64,000 bases of DNA, from NCBI GenBank assembly GCA_023897205.1, contig JAHWDD010000003.1:6575665-6639664 (forward strand), read 5' to 3'. The DNA is from Exophiala sp. HKRS030. Its lineage: Eukaryota; Ascomycota; Eurotiomycetes; Chaetothyriales; Herpotrichiellaceae. This document shows, piece by piece, positions 42,744 to 53,552 of the stretch (its first letter is position 1; every line of letters begins with the position of its first letter). Position numbers and translations under genes: made by a program. A model generated the notes under the pieces. The model had not been told where the DNA came from and did no database searches. It saw only the letters and a list, made by a program, of their open reading frames with translations.

Positions 42744-44167
42744 CTACCATTTACTATTTTCGGAACCCTGGATCGCCTCACTCGCATCGTAGCCATACAG
42801 CCACATCATCACGGCAGGCTGCGGCCACCTCGCATCCATGTCCGCTGGCACTCTCAGTTTTGCCACCATCAATTCGCGACCGACCTCACGAAGTCCACGC
42901 ATATAATCGTCGGTAACCTTCCTGAACCGATCATCACGAGCTACCTGCTCAGGTCCATCGGGCAACATCCAGGAACTACCATTGTCCTTCGCTATCGTCG
43001 CAACACGAGCTACACGCGGCTTCCGAAGTCGTTCATACAGGCCGGCGAGACAAGGAAGATCGTCTAGGCTGTTCAGCCTGGATAGGAGCTCGCCGAGCAC
43101 GGCTGCATCTTCCATAGCCATGGCAGCCCCCTGTGCCGCGTGTGGTGACATCGCATGCGCCGCGTCGCCAAGGAGCACTGTCCTACCAGACCGGCTTGAC
43201 CATGTGCTTAGCTCGGGGATCTCAGCTATCGTCCACTTTGCACATTTCTCTACGAAACCAGTCAACTTTCGTACGAGGGGGTTGAAAGTGCTGAACTCGG
43301 CTCGGAGCTCTTCGATGTCACCCGGCTGATTCCACGATGTCACTGGCGTGTCGTCGTCCCTTGGTGACACCATGGCGAGATTGAAAAACCTGTTATTCGA
43401 TATCGCATAGCCGACAATGAATCGACCTGGTCCGAACCATGCATGGGTTTCTGTACTAGCCATCAGCTTTGCCGTGTCTTCGTCTCTCAGCATTGCCTCG
43501 GCTGGTATCATGGCACGATAGTTGAATTCTCCCAGTGGGACTGGTTCTATCTTCTCATTGCCGATGATGAATCCCCGCGTCTTTGATCGTATGCCTGGCA
43601 CCATTAGCAATCAGAACACGATTCCAGGAAAAGAGTGCGCTTACCGTCGGCACCCACAACAAGATCTGCTTCGATTGTTCTTCCGTCCATCAGGTGGACT
43701 TTGCCTTGCTCCGCATCCACCTTCTGGAGCTCACTGCTATATTCAATCGTGGCACCAGCCTTTCGAACCCCGTCGGCCAAAATCCGCTGACAATCCGGCC
43801 GGTAAATCTGCCAGTATCTTGCCATGTTGGATCTCTGTTACTTTTGGGACTGATAGTACAATACTCACGGGTGCCCGTATATCTCGGACGCATCTGGATT
43901 TTGGGAGCTCATGCCGATTTTGGCGTTGTCATTGTATCTCCTGGCCACCGACCATGCCGGGAGGTTACAGTACTCTCGAAACTCCGAGCTCAAGCCCCAT
44001 GAATCAAGTATCCTTGTCGCGTTGGGACTGAGTTGGATGCCTGCGCCGTATTCCGAAAGACCTGCATTTCTCTCCAGCACCTTGACTTTGTGGCCTTTCC
44101 TTGCCAGGCAGATCGCGGCCGAGAGTCCTCCGAGGCCAGCTCCGATGATGACTATGTCTAGTTGCAT
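42744..44167 (-). CDS. FAD-dependent aromatic monooxygenase (salicylate hydroxylase-like)
   Basis: Three exons fit: 44167-43869, 43817-43645 and 43594-42744, giving 440 aa. All three class-A flavoprotein hydroxylase motifs are visible: GAGLGG (9-14) of the Rossmann fold, the DG motif VVGADGIRSK rebuilt across the second intron (~155-162), and GRTVLLGDAAHAMSPHAAQG (~290-310). These NAD(P)H-dependent enzymes hydroxylate, and may decarboxylate, aromatic acids such as salicylate, 3-hydroxybenzoate or 6-hydroxynicotinate. The neighbouring VOC protein, organic-anion permease and FAH-family hydrolase suggest a ring-cleavage route. The substrate is not decidable from sequence by eye. Confidence 0.9.
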
Positions 44168-44760
44168 CTTGGAATGTTCTGAACGTTCTGAAATCCAATA
44201 GAGGTGTGGTTGTTTATTAGTCGACAGCGAAAGCGCTGACCTCCCTAGTGGCTATAGTACATTAAATCATTGCACGTACAGTCGCATTGGCGACAAGTGA
44301 AATCTTCGGCATCACAGGTTTTGTCTCCTCACGTCCTGGCATGACGGTATTCTTCCGTTAAGCGGAATCCTATGCCATTATTGCATCTCATGAAGATTAT
44401 TGCAAACGCCACTCCGTATTCCCCGGCATTTTTTGGTGTGTGGAGAAGCCGTAATGGTAGTCGGGCTAAATCCACATTGCACATCCAGACGTATTTGAAT
44501 TGGGTCTGGGATAGTAGGACTAAATCCACATGCAGTCTTTAGATTGCGGCTCCTCCTTCTCCCCGGGTCCCGCGGATTCGGCTGAGGTGAGAAGCCATCT
44601 TATCCAACAACCCAGTGTTGTGTCAAGTTTTCGAGATATAAAAACATATTGGTGGAAGTCATACCGAGTGATATACCAGAGGGAGAATATTAACATTCAA
44701 GCAGACTACGAGGATTTGAACTCCAACTTAGAAGCAAGGGCGACATTTTGTATATTCGTC
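44168..44760. promoter_or_regulatory. Divergent promoter of FAD monooxygenase and VOC protein
   Basis: 593 bp between divergent starts. TATAAAAA at 44637-44644 on the plus strand serves the VOC gene. Confidence 0.55.
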
Positions 44761-45324
44761 ATGGCCACCACGAACAACAACACCAACAATATCGACACCG
44801 CCACAAATGAAAATGAACAAGTCTCGACTCCCTCCAAAAGTATCAAAAGGCCCGACGGCAAACGTTCATTCAACGGAATCAACCATTTGAAATTGGCGAC
44901 GAGCGATTTGTGGAGGTGCCACGACTTTTACACCAAAGTTTTGCCCTTTACGCCTCTGCCTCAGTATCACCACTACACCCCCGAACATAAATTGTTCGCG
45001 GTCATGTTCGAACATTCCCCCACAAAGGTCATCGTCGAGGCGAGGTACCACCCCAAACAGGCCGAGGCCCAGAGGGGTTGGGACCCGGTAACCTGGGGAG
45101 TCGGCACTCGAGCCGACCTGGAAGAGTGGGCCGCCTGGCTGGACTCGAACGGAGTACCACGAAGCAAAATCATCACGGGCATCAAAGGTTGGGTCATGGC
45201 CTGTGAGGACCCCGACGGCAAGCACGTCCGACTCTACGTCGACGACGAGGAGCACGAGTGGACGGATCACCCCGACAAGGACGAGTACTGGTTGGGTGAT
45301 CTGGTTGCGGATCCAAAGGCATAG
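44761..45324 (+). CDS. Glyoxalase/bleomycin-resistance (VOC) superfamily protein
   Basis: Single exon, 187 aa from the ATG at 44761. The frame stays open up to an ATG at 44530 (264 aa), but TATAAAAA at 44637 lies between the two, so transcription should start after the first one. The first ~40 residues are Asn/Thr-rich and disordered; the VOC fold runs from NGINHLKLATSDLWRCHDFY to EDPDGKHVRLYV. The usual last metal ligand, Glu in DPDGxxxEL, is Arg here, so a standard glyoxalase or extradiol dioxygenase metal site is not intact. It may be a binding protein or an atypical isomerase. Divergent from the monooxygenase. Confidence 0.8.
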   Translation: MATTNNNTNNIDTATNENEQVSTPSKSIKRPDGKRSFNGINHLKLATSDLWRCHDFYTKVLPFTPLPQYHHYTPEHKLFAVMFEHSPTKVIVEARYHPKQAEAQRGWDPVTWGVGTRADLEEWAAWLDSNGVPRSKIITGIKGWVMACEDPDGKHVRLYVDDEEHEWTDHPDKDEYWLGDLVADPKA

Positions 45325-45689
45325 GGAAGTACAGACAGAAGACAGTACAAAATGGATCAAAGTAATTCCGCAACAAGTGAGAAAGGAGGAAAGGTAAAAA
45401 GGGTAGAAGATGAATATTGGTAATTGTTGCACAGATCATACGTATTTCTGTTTCAACAAAAACTAACGAAGCACGTACACCAGCTTAGCAAAGGTCACAG
45501 ATGGTGGCAAGTTTCCTAGACGATATGAGGTTCTTGGGATGCTTTGAATATAGGTCAAACTTGTATTTAAACACTTTTTTTCTTTTTGACAAAGACATAG
45601 AAAGTTATAGAAAGTTGTGATATTGACCAGTCCAAGCTGGGTACCATATCGTCACTTCTGCTCGCACCTCCTGGATGAGACATCGTGCT
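45325..45689. other. Convergent intergenic region
   Basis: 365 bp between the stops of the VOC and MFS genes; AT-rich 3' UTR sequence only. Confidence 0.65.
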
Positions 45690-47272
45690 TCACAACGTGT
45701 ACTTGAAATCCGGATGATGGTCCCCTAATTCCTTCATCTGCCGTTCGAATGACAGATGCTCACGACCGTGAAGTAGTTCTTCTCGTCCATCGATCTTCCT
45801 CTTGTTGAGATGTTTGAGGAGGAATATTTGTGCCACAGAGAGAACGATCACCGTGGCGAGAAGTGCGATGTTGGCACTGGTGGCGGGGAGGTACCTTGGA
45901 GCGTCCTTTGTCGGGTATATCCACACACCTAGGATGCCTCCGGAGTTGCTGACCATGAAGCCGACCGCAACGGCGGTTGATCGTTTACCGTAGGCTGCCA
46001 TGTTGTTTGGGAGCCAGGCAAGGATGGTCGGCGCACACGAGTAGATGCCCGCAATCAGGAAGAACAGTCCCGTATACCTGTACTGGAGAGATGTGCCCGA
46101 GAAGTTCAAGATACAACCAATGGCTCCAAGAGCGGCGGTAACAATGGCGACCAAGCCGCGCCGGCGGTATCGATCCGCCACATAACCCGCCACAAGCGTA
46201 ATTACGAGGGCAAACGTGAACGGTGGGACCGTCAGAAGCTGCGTCGCGGTCTTGCTGTATCCGAAAGTTTGGACCACCGACGGCGTAAAGTACGAGACTC
46301 CCTGAGCCACGGCACCCACGGCAAATGACATGACGGCGATCATTAAGAAGTGAGGTTCCGTCAAACATGCAAGGATGTCGCGTGCTGTGACCTTGGCATC
46401 GTCTTCTGCTTTCGTCTGTTTGTCGACCGCCATCCTTTTGACGTAGTATTCCTTCTGCTCTGCTGTGAAAGTGATGACATCCCTCGGAGTGCTGGGCATG
46501 ATCCAAAGAGTTGCGAAACCCCAGCAGACGGTGAAGAGGCCTTCAATGAGAAAGATCCAGCGCCATCCAGCGAGACCGGCGAGGCCGTCCATTTGTTCGA
46601 TCGCCGCTGCCAGAAGGCCACCAAAAGCTCCAGCCAAAGCAGCCGCGCAGTAGAGGATGGCAATTCTCTTTTGGATCTCGTGGCGCCGATAGAACTCGGC
46701 CAACACAACAACGTAACCTGGGAAGACACCACCTTCACACAAGCCGATGAAAAATCGGCAAGCGATAAATCCGGCATAGTTTTGTATCAGACTCTCGAGG
46801 GTGGTTACGATGCCCCAGCAGATGCAAAGACCCGGGAGCATCCAGCGAGGCCCGATCAATCTCAAGACCATGGCACTTGGAAGCTCAATGAGAATGTAGG
46901 GGATGAATGTAACCATCAATGCTGGTCCACGGGCTTTAGCATCAACAAACACAGAACAGGAGACAAAACAGGAAACATACATATCTGAAATTGATGATCG
47001 GTCAGGCGAAGATCCTTTTGTAGACCAGCGACTCTGGCATTGCCGACGTTGGCTCGGTCCAACAACAAAAGGATAAAGGTGCCGAACAAGATGGGTTGCA
47101 GTAACAGATCCAGTTTGTAAACGGCTTTCCTGTCGACCTCGGGGTCAAAGTGGAAGTTGAAGCTTTCCTCGTCTAGTGGACCACCCTGAGAAGCCACTTC
47201 CACCTGGTCGTCTTCGCCCATTTCTTTTCGAGGATCACTGTCGAGAATCATTCTCTGAGGGGCCACTGACAT
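45690..47272 (-). CDS. MFS transporter, anion:cation symporter (Dal5/Tna1-like)
   Basis: Two exons fit: 47272-46981 and 46921-45690 (59-nt intron; an acceptor 12 nt earlier is also in frame), giving about 507 aa. The signature after helix 1 is LLDRANVGNARVAGLQKDL, followed by VTFIPYILIELPSAMVLRLIGPRW and GLCEGGVFPGYVVVLAEFYRR, typical of the nicotinate/allantoate/tartrate permease family. It carries small carboxylates by H+ symport. Divergent from a Zn2Cys6 regulator across ~1.07 kb. A minus-strand TATA-like run (TTTATATATATG, 47398-47409) lies ~130 bp before the start. Likely imports the island B substrate. Confidence 0.9.
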
Positions 47273-48346
47273 TCTTCAGGGATTCGAATAATAGGAGAGA
47301 GCGACACACACAGAGTGCGATAGGGAGAGAGTGTAAGGAAAATATCGTTCTTTCAAAAGCACCTTGTTGTATTCATATAGCACTCCGTGTCTTGTACGCA
47401 TATATATAAACATTGCTCTGAAAGCCATAAGCGGTCAACATTCCGCACCAGACAACATCTTCCCCGTGGAGGAGGTGGTGAAGCAGAGTGTAGAGAAAGA
47501 AGTCGCCTCCCCGGGACTCGGGCAGAAATTGGCGGTGATTGGCCATGTGTACAATTCCCGGTGTGTGGTGAAATGCATCCATAGTTTGGGCGAAAACGCG
47601 GAGAGAAGTTGAGGACCACACACGTAAATGCAGAGAATAATCATCAGTTCCGTAGGACTCTGGCGATGCCTTAGCAAGTTGTAGGACAGGCTGAGGGAGC
47701 CGAGGGTGTATAGTCCGTTGTTTCGTAAGGGTCCGTGCTGGGAGTAGAACACAAACCGAGTGAACAATTGCTGGTCAATAGGCTGGAACTACTTGTTGTC
47801 GACAATACTATCAATGCTCCTTCTCTGAATTGAACAACGACCGGATAGGCCCGCTTATCTCGGACCCGCTGATTCTTGCACGAGGACTTTTGCGGGGTGC
47901 TGAGAGACCCTCGTCGGCCATTGTCCCTGGCACTCGGAGTCTCCGGCTGATGAGAAAGAGAAGCTTCGTTACTTCGCTAGAATGGGCTTCATAATCTTGT
48001 CACAGCATATTCATTTCGTTATGCTCTCTAAGTGATCAAATGTAGACTTGGATGCTGATCGATAGTTGGGTAGCTATCTCTGTCGGCCCCGCATCAACCT
48101 GACCACACTTTGATTCTCTGTCCTCCAGTTCAGAAATGACGTCTCATCGATTCGGTACAAAAGTCCCTTGTCGAGAAAAATCACAGAGTCGGCGCAGTAA
48201 GTGTTGTGTTGTACAGTTGCTCAAGCACAATCTGATGTTGTATTCAAGAGAGCGATACGCCAACTTGGCTCTGCGAGTTCTGCCAGAAGCAGTTTTATAG
48301 ATCGTGGGTCTTAAAGCCCTTTCTTGACTAAGGATATTGCCTTGTC
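47273..48346. promoter_or_regulatory. Divergent promoter of the island B MFS and regulator genes
   Basis: 1.07 kb. Holds degenerate relatives of the island A element: ACAACGACCGG (47834-47844) and TCGGCCATTGTCCCT (47914-47928). An upstream coding exon of the regulator may lie near 48136-48200. Confidence 0.45.
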
Positions 48347-50432
48347 ATGCTGATCGATCGTTTGCACAGGGACGTTCTCAGGAGACATTATCAGTCTTGT
48401 CCGCAGCGAGGCCAACGACAAATCCCACAGCGTTTGCGAAGAGGTCGCAGGAGGCAGGCATGCGATTCTTGCGCAAAACTAAAAACTTCTTGTGATCTCG
48501 ATTGGCCCTGCGCGAATTGTCTCTTCTCGGATAAAACCTGCTCGTATCTTCGAATTCAAGCAGAAAAGCAGCATGACATAATTCCGAAGAGTCGGTCCGG
48601 CTCAGAGTTAACGACTTCACAACTCCCCAGCCAAGAAGACAAAGACAGTCATAAAATCTCGATTCCTTTTTTATTGAACTGGGCAAGTCCGTACCGAGGA
48701 CTCACAGATACTTTTGAGCGTTCAAATGACATAGTTGTTGGCAATGAAAGTGTCCGAGTTGATAGCGGGTCGGGAATACTGGGCGAAATCGAGGGTACCA
48801 CAGATACAGACGCGCGCGAATTGTGCACTTCCATCCACTCGCACAACGGTCTCCAAGATGAATGGCTTCCCCGGTGGTCCATACCCGACGACCTTTCCCT
48901 AGACAGCAGAACACTCGATGCCGGTGCGGACATGTCATTGCTTCCAATCTACGACCTAGACATCACCAGCTTTTCACCCACAATGTTTCTACCCCTGCAA
49001 GAAACGCAACAGTCACCACAAAGTCTGATACGAGCCAGTCAACAGGCAGAGATTGAATTCGTGGTCACTTTCGATCTGACGGGAAGAGATCTGCCTGCTG
49101 AATTTGCCGAGTCTCTAACAAAACTGACCCTCTCACTTCCCCGCGATCATCCGGAACATGCCCCGAGTATCAATCTTGCTTTGGGTATGATGATGATGAC
49201 ACAATCCAACATCGAAAGGTTTCTGGGGCTCTATTTCCGGCACTGGAACCGTCACAGTCCCGTGGTGCATCGCAGGACCTTCGACGTGGCGGATACATCG
49301 CTGGCGCTAGTTCTTGTGATGACACTCACTGGAGCGTTGTTCTCCTTGATACCCGACGAGGTATCTGGGGCCCAGTCGATGCTTGATTTGGCCGAGGAAT
49401 TCGCATTCCACGATCCAGATTTCGAGAAACTTACCTCTGGCATATCTTCAGAAGGCCCTGACGGACGACGTCGTGCGCTGCAAGCACTACAAGCTTCGTT
49501 TTCTGCGGCTCAACTACAGTTGCGTCAAGGGAGCACGTGGAAACGGCAGCAAGTACGATCGGAGCGGTTCAATCAGATTATATTTGTATGCCTACCTAGT
49601 CATCGGACGAAGTATCGTTATCTATTGATCATGCTAATCTAACTGGCAGGCTCTTCGAACAATGTCATTACACAATTCGAGTGGCTACAACTACGACAGC
49701 TCGTTTGACCAAGACGAATTAGTTGCCTCAAAAGCCTGGGCCGAGAGAGAGTCTGGGCTACGGTAAGGCTGAGTCCCAACACGGATCCTCCTCATCGTTG
49801 TTGCTGATTGTACTGCGCAGTCTTGTTTACGGCATTTTTCACCTTGACGTGGCCTTTACAATATTTTACGATCAGACACCTCGTCTGTTCTTTCACGAAA
49901 TCCAATTGAGTCAACCATGCTCTCAAGATGCGTACATGGCGGAGAGTTTCGAAAGTTGTCGTGAGATCTTACGCTGCGAAAACTCAAAAGGCTGTCCCCG
50001 GTTCCCCGAGACTGTCCTAGCCCTGGCCGAGGGTCGACATGATAGTTTCTCAACGATGGAAGATTTCAATCTTTGTTACCTGTTTTCGGTCATGTTTGGT
50101 GAGTTGAACCTCTGCCTATAGTTACGTGATTCTGACCCAAGAGACATTTAGGGTTTCTTCAGATTATCAGAAGCTCGAGGAGAAATGGAGCCTCCATGGA
50201 ACGGCTGCAACGGGGGCTTCGGCTCTGGAGAGTAAAATGGGACGAGGCTGTACTTCAAATGACCCCGGCACAACAGCAGGCGAGTGGCTTCATAAAAACC
50301 GCAGGACCCGAATTCTGGCACTTGGCTTGCTACCTTGTCAGCACGTCAACATCAAGAGGTGATGCAGATTCTATTGGAAGTGGCGTCTTCATGGAGCTTT
50401 TCCAGAAGGCCAAAGGATGTCCATCTGCTTGA
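48347..50432 (+). CDS. Zn2Cys6 transcription factor with partial N-terminal C2H2 finger
   Basis: Four exons fit from an ATG at 48347: 48347-49585, 49650-49762, 49821-50098 and 50152-50432, giving 636 aa. The Zn2Cys6 cluster is Cys39, 42, 49, 55, 58 and 65. In front, HRDVLRRHYQSCPQRG looks like the second half of a C2H2 finger of the kind that precedes Zn2Cys6 in hybrid fungal regulators. The CACAG just before the Asp codon (48364-48369) could be an intron acceptor, so the true N-terminus with the first finger cysteines may be upstream. The fungal-trans domain spans ~290-600. Its stop is 29 bp from the stop of the FAH-family gene. Confidence 0.78.
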
Positions 50433-50461
50433 TTGTGCATTCCTCTATGCCGATTCCTCAT

Positions 50462-51379
50462 TCAGCACCGCTTCATTCGAACATTGAACGCACCGATACC
50501 TTCAATCTCTGCGTGGATTTGGTCCCCAGGTTTCAACCAGCAACCTCCGTGGGCGCCCGCGGACCCAGCCGGGGAGCCTGTGAAGATCAAATCACCCGGC
50601 TCCAGTGTAATGAACTCGCTCATGACCGACAACATCTCCTCGCACGAATACAGCATCTCACTCGTGGACGAGTTCATCATTTGCTTCCCGTTCACATCGA
50701 GGGTGAGTTTGAGATTGGTGACGTCCGGCAAGAATTTTGCGGGTACAAGAAAAGGACCGCACGGGCCCATGGTGTCTTGTGCTTTTCCGCGGACGAGATC
50801 GACAGGAATATCACCGCCGACGACTGTCAAATCCCGACAAGATAGGTCCAACCCGATGGTGTAGGCCGCGATGGCACCCTTGGCCTCTTCCACGGTCGCG
50901 TTTCGAAGACGCTTACCGACAACCATGGCGAGTTCTAGCTCCCAGTCGAATTGATTCGTCATTTTGGGAATCTCGACCGTTTCACCAGGTCCCACGAGAC
51001 ACGTGGTGGGAGGGCTGAGAAAAAAGGGCATGGTCTTCCACTTCGTCGTGCTCAATCCCATCTCTTTGAGGTGATCCGCATAATTCGCACCCACGCAGAT
51101 GAACTTGTTCGGCCAGATGATAGGGGTGAGGAGGTCTGCCTCCGTGGAAGGGGTTCCGTGTTGAGGTCTGACGCCACCGACATTAGAAGCAATGTCATGA
51201 GCTAGAGTTTCGAGGTCTGGAAACAAGTTGGACCAGTTTTCCAGCAAGGACTTGACGCTGGCGTCGCGCAATCTGTTGTTCGACGAGATTTCGGATAGTT
51301 GGTAGTAGTTGTCTCCCACACCGATGGCTGCCTTGGGCCCAGCAGACGTCTGTAACGTCGCGAGTGTAAATCTTGTCAT
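50462..51379 (-). CDS. Fumarylacetoacetate hydrolase (FAH) family protein
   Basis: Intron-free ORF, 305 aa. Landmarks: ICVGANYADHLKEMG (~94-108), FDWELELAMVVGKR with the metal-binding acidic residues (~141-154), the DLSCRDL segment, GPCGPFLVPA, and FTGSPAGSAGAHGGCWLKPGD near the end. Family members cleave or isomerise ring-fission products (fumarylpyruvate, 2-hydroxyhepta-2,4-diene-1,7-dioate, oxaloacetate). With the FAD monooxygenase and permease in island B it suggests the late step of an aromatic-acid route. The 3' ends of this gene and the regulator are only 29 bp apart, so transcripts likely overlap antisense. Confidence 0.92.
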   Translation of the reverse strand: MTRFTLATLQTSAGPKAAIGVGDNYYQLSEISSNNRLRDASVKSLLENWSNLFPDLETLAHDIASNVGGVRPQHGTPSTEADLLTPIIWPNKFICVGANYADHLKEMGLSTTKWKTMPFFLSPPTTCLVGPGETVEIPKMTNQFDWELELAMVVGKRLRNATVEEAKGAIAAYTIGLDLSCRDLTVVGGDIPVDLVRGKAQDTMGPCGPFLVPAKFLPDVTNLKLTLDVNGKQMMNSSTSEMLYSCEEMLSVMSEFITLEPGDLIFTGSPAGSAGAHGGCWLKPGDQIHAEIEGIGAFNVRMKRC

Positions 51380-51911
51380 GTTGTGGACGTATCGTTTTGC
51401 GAGGGAATCTATTCACTATCATGACCTGCTTTGCCAGCGGAAGGCCTTGGACCTTTTTATGCCGGCCGCCATCAATAAGGGGCCTGTTGGGGCATGGTTT
51501 CGTTCTTTACATTGCCTTTTCATGACTAGTGTTTGTTGCATTTCCATGGGATTTTTCCACATTCCTGCATGAAGTGAAATTCCGGAAGGAAGCCTTTTTC
51601 CAGAAAGCACAAATGTTGAACATCGACAACGGATCTCCACTTGCTTGGGCTGATTCTCCACGGTCCCCACCGTTTTAATCGGACATTTCACACTTGGCGA
51701 TAGACGGAGACCGTGGCATGAGATTGTTGTTGATGAAAGATCTCATGTTGTCACAATCAGTTGGTTCGAATAGTCCAGTGTTTCGCATACTGCAGAGGCT
51801 AAAGTTATCACAGATTTTTGCAAAGCACAATGGAAGATCCCAAGCCCACCCGGATCTGTTCTGAGCTCGGAACAGCTGTCTCAAGATTGCATGTTACAAG
51901 TCTGGCATATT
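51380..51911. other. Intergenic region
   Basis: 532 bp between the FAH promoter and the 3' end of the acidic-tail gene; no gene seen. Confidence 0.65.
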
Positions 51912-53051
51912 CTATACTACCACCCTTTCACCATCTTCGTCATCTCCTTCTTCGTCGTCATCGTCATCGTCATCGTCATCAGGCATTGGCGCTAGGCCTA
52001 CTACCACCCCCGGGACTGTCCCCTTGACCTCTGGAACTATTTCCACCACTGTATCTTTGTCATCTCTCATGTCGACAACCACTGGTGTGATGGTGACATC
52101 TTGGCCGGCACCACCGAGAAATTTCTGCTTCTCCCTCTTCGTCACGGGTTTGATGTTAGACGTGTACCAGAGGTCGTCGCACCATAGCCCATCCATTGCG
52201 AGTACCAACCCTCCTTGTGTCGTCTGGGCGCAGCAAAATTGTAATTTCAGTAGCATATTTGTATTGCAAAACTTGAACAAAGATCAATGAACTTACCATA
52301 TTTTGTGTGACCCACGCCTCAGACTTCTGACTGTCCCACCACCCAGTCGTTGCCTCAACATTTCCCACGCCTAGAGCCTGTGCATTCACATTCAAAGTCA
52401 CGTTGCGTTCGTTGCCCGTCAAGAGAGCCACGGCGCGGATATCGGTGACGTAAGTCTTGGTAACGAGCCAGATACCTCTTTTGAGCTTCGGGATGTTCTT
52501 GAATACGGCCCGGCCATTCTGCACCAGCCACTTGTACAGCAGGTGGGCTGGGGTAGCCTGATGATGGACAACGTTGCCTTTTGTGATCATCATGGCTCCA
52601 TGTTCACCTTCCCTACGGAAGCCGATTGTGGCGCCTCCACCGGCAGGAAGCGCTGCCGTCCTTTTGGAATTACAATCAGAATGTCTCGAGGAATATAATG
52701 TTGCGAGTGCGAGTGCGGCGACCCGCTAAGAGGACATGAAGGAACTTACTGCACGTTTGCTCCCACCGTCGTCTCCAGCCGCCTCATATTTTCCGACTTT
52801 CGCAGGGGCCATCGCTCGTCTCCTGGGTCGGGGGCAACGCTGACTCCTTCAATGTAAGTGTAACCAGCATTCTCGACTGCGTTTTTGTCGGTTATGTCGA
52901 CAATTGGCGCCCAATCTCCGTTCGAGTCGAAGTAACCGCACATGCCTGGCCGCACCTTCGCTGTGGACACTTTCTTCCAGAACGCCCATCCCTCAGGCTG
53001 GTACTTGAAGCAGTTTGCGAAGATGACATCCCAATCTTTCTCTCGAGCCAT
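51912..53051 (-). CDS. Protein of unknown function with acidic tail; possible gasdermin-like pore former
   Basis: Three exons fit: 53051-52750, 52660-52297 and 52223-51912, giving 325 aa. There is no signal peptide or long hydrophobic helix. The N-terminal ~60 residues (WDVIFANCFKYQP, FWKKV, GYFDSNGDW) are followed by beta-rich segments, a helix (HLLYKWLVQNG), then GIWLVTKTYVTDIRAVALL and alternating polar/hydrophobic strands. This order (helix, G-[IL]-[WY]-V-V/T-K/E-T strand, long amphipathic hairpins) recalls gasdermin N-domains, but I see no decisive motif. The last ~25 residues include nine Asp in a row plus DEE/DED, a possible autoinhibitory tail. A CorA-like membrane protein and a caspase-like protease precede it on the same strand. 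Confidence 0.6.
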
Positions 53052-53552
53052 TGTGTCTTTGACTCTGAACTTGCTTTAGTATACTCGCACTTTTGGTGTT
53101 CCCCAGGAAATAAAAGCGCCCACAGCGGCTTTAGTTCAGGCAGAGCACGTTGGCTACCGGCGGGCAAACCCTGCGTTGGCATTAACAGGGGATACGACAA
53201 TTCGTTCGACTTGTTGTGTTGGCCCGCCGATAGCAGCAGTTTTTCATCCATGTTTATGCAGGTCTCGCTTTGTGGCGTGCCTTCATTGGTTCTGGACCCC
53301 GTGTAAGGAGCGACATTGGGATAGTATCCAATCGAACGGCATGAGCGAGGCACCAAGTGTTCCGTTTCAGTGGTTAAAACACACCTCAAAAGTTACTTGT
53401 GGCTAGCTGAAAGTACAAGGGTCAGGCATGTAATGCAGGCAAAATGCGCTCGAAAGCCTCCTCATTTGGTCACAATCTGGCTGATAGATGCTGTCAGCCT
53501 CAGGCCCATGTCCCATGTACGTATCAACTGAACTCTTCGTTGCTATTGAAAT
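53052..53552. other. Intergenic region
   Basis: 501 bp between two co-oriented genes; promoter of the acidic-tail gene, no ORF supported. Confidence 0.6.

Noticed and set aside
44530..44760. 77-residue N-terminal extension of the VOC protein
   Set aside because: A TATA-like box at 44637 lies downstream of that ATG, so translation from 44761 is more likely.
48136..48196. Possible first exon of the hybrid regulator, with a good GTAAGT donor
   Set aside because: The phase does not match the acceptor before HRDVLRRH, and only one cysteine is present.
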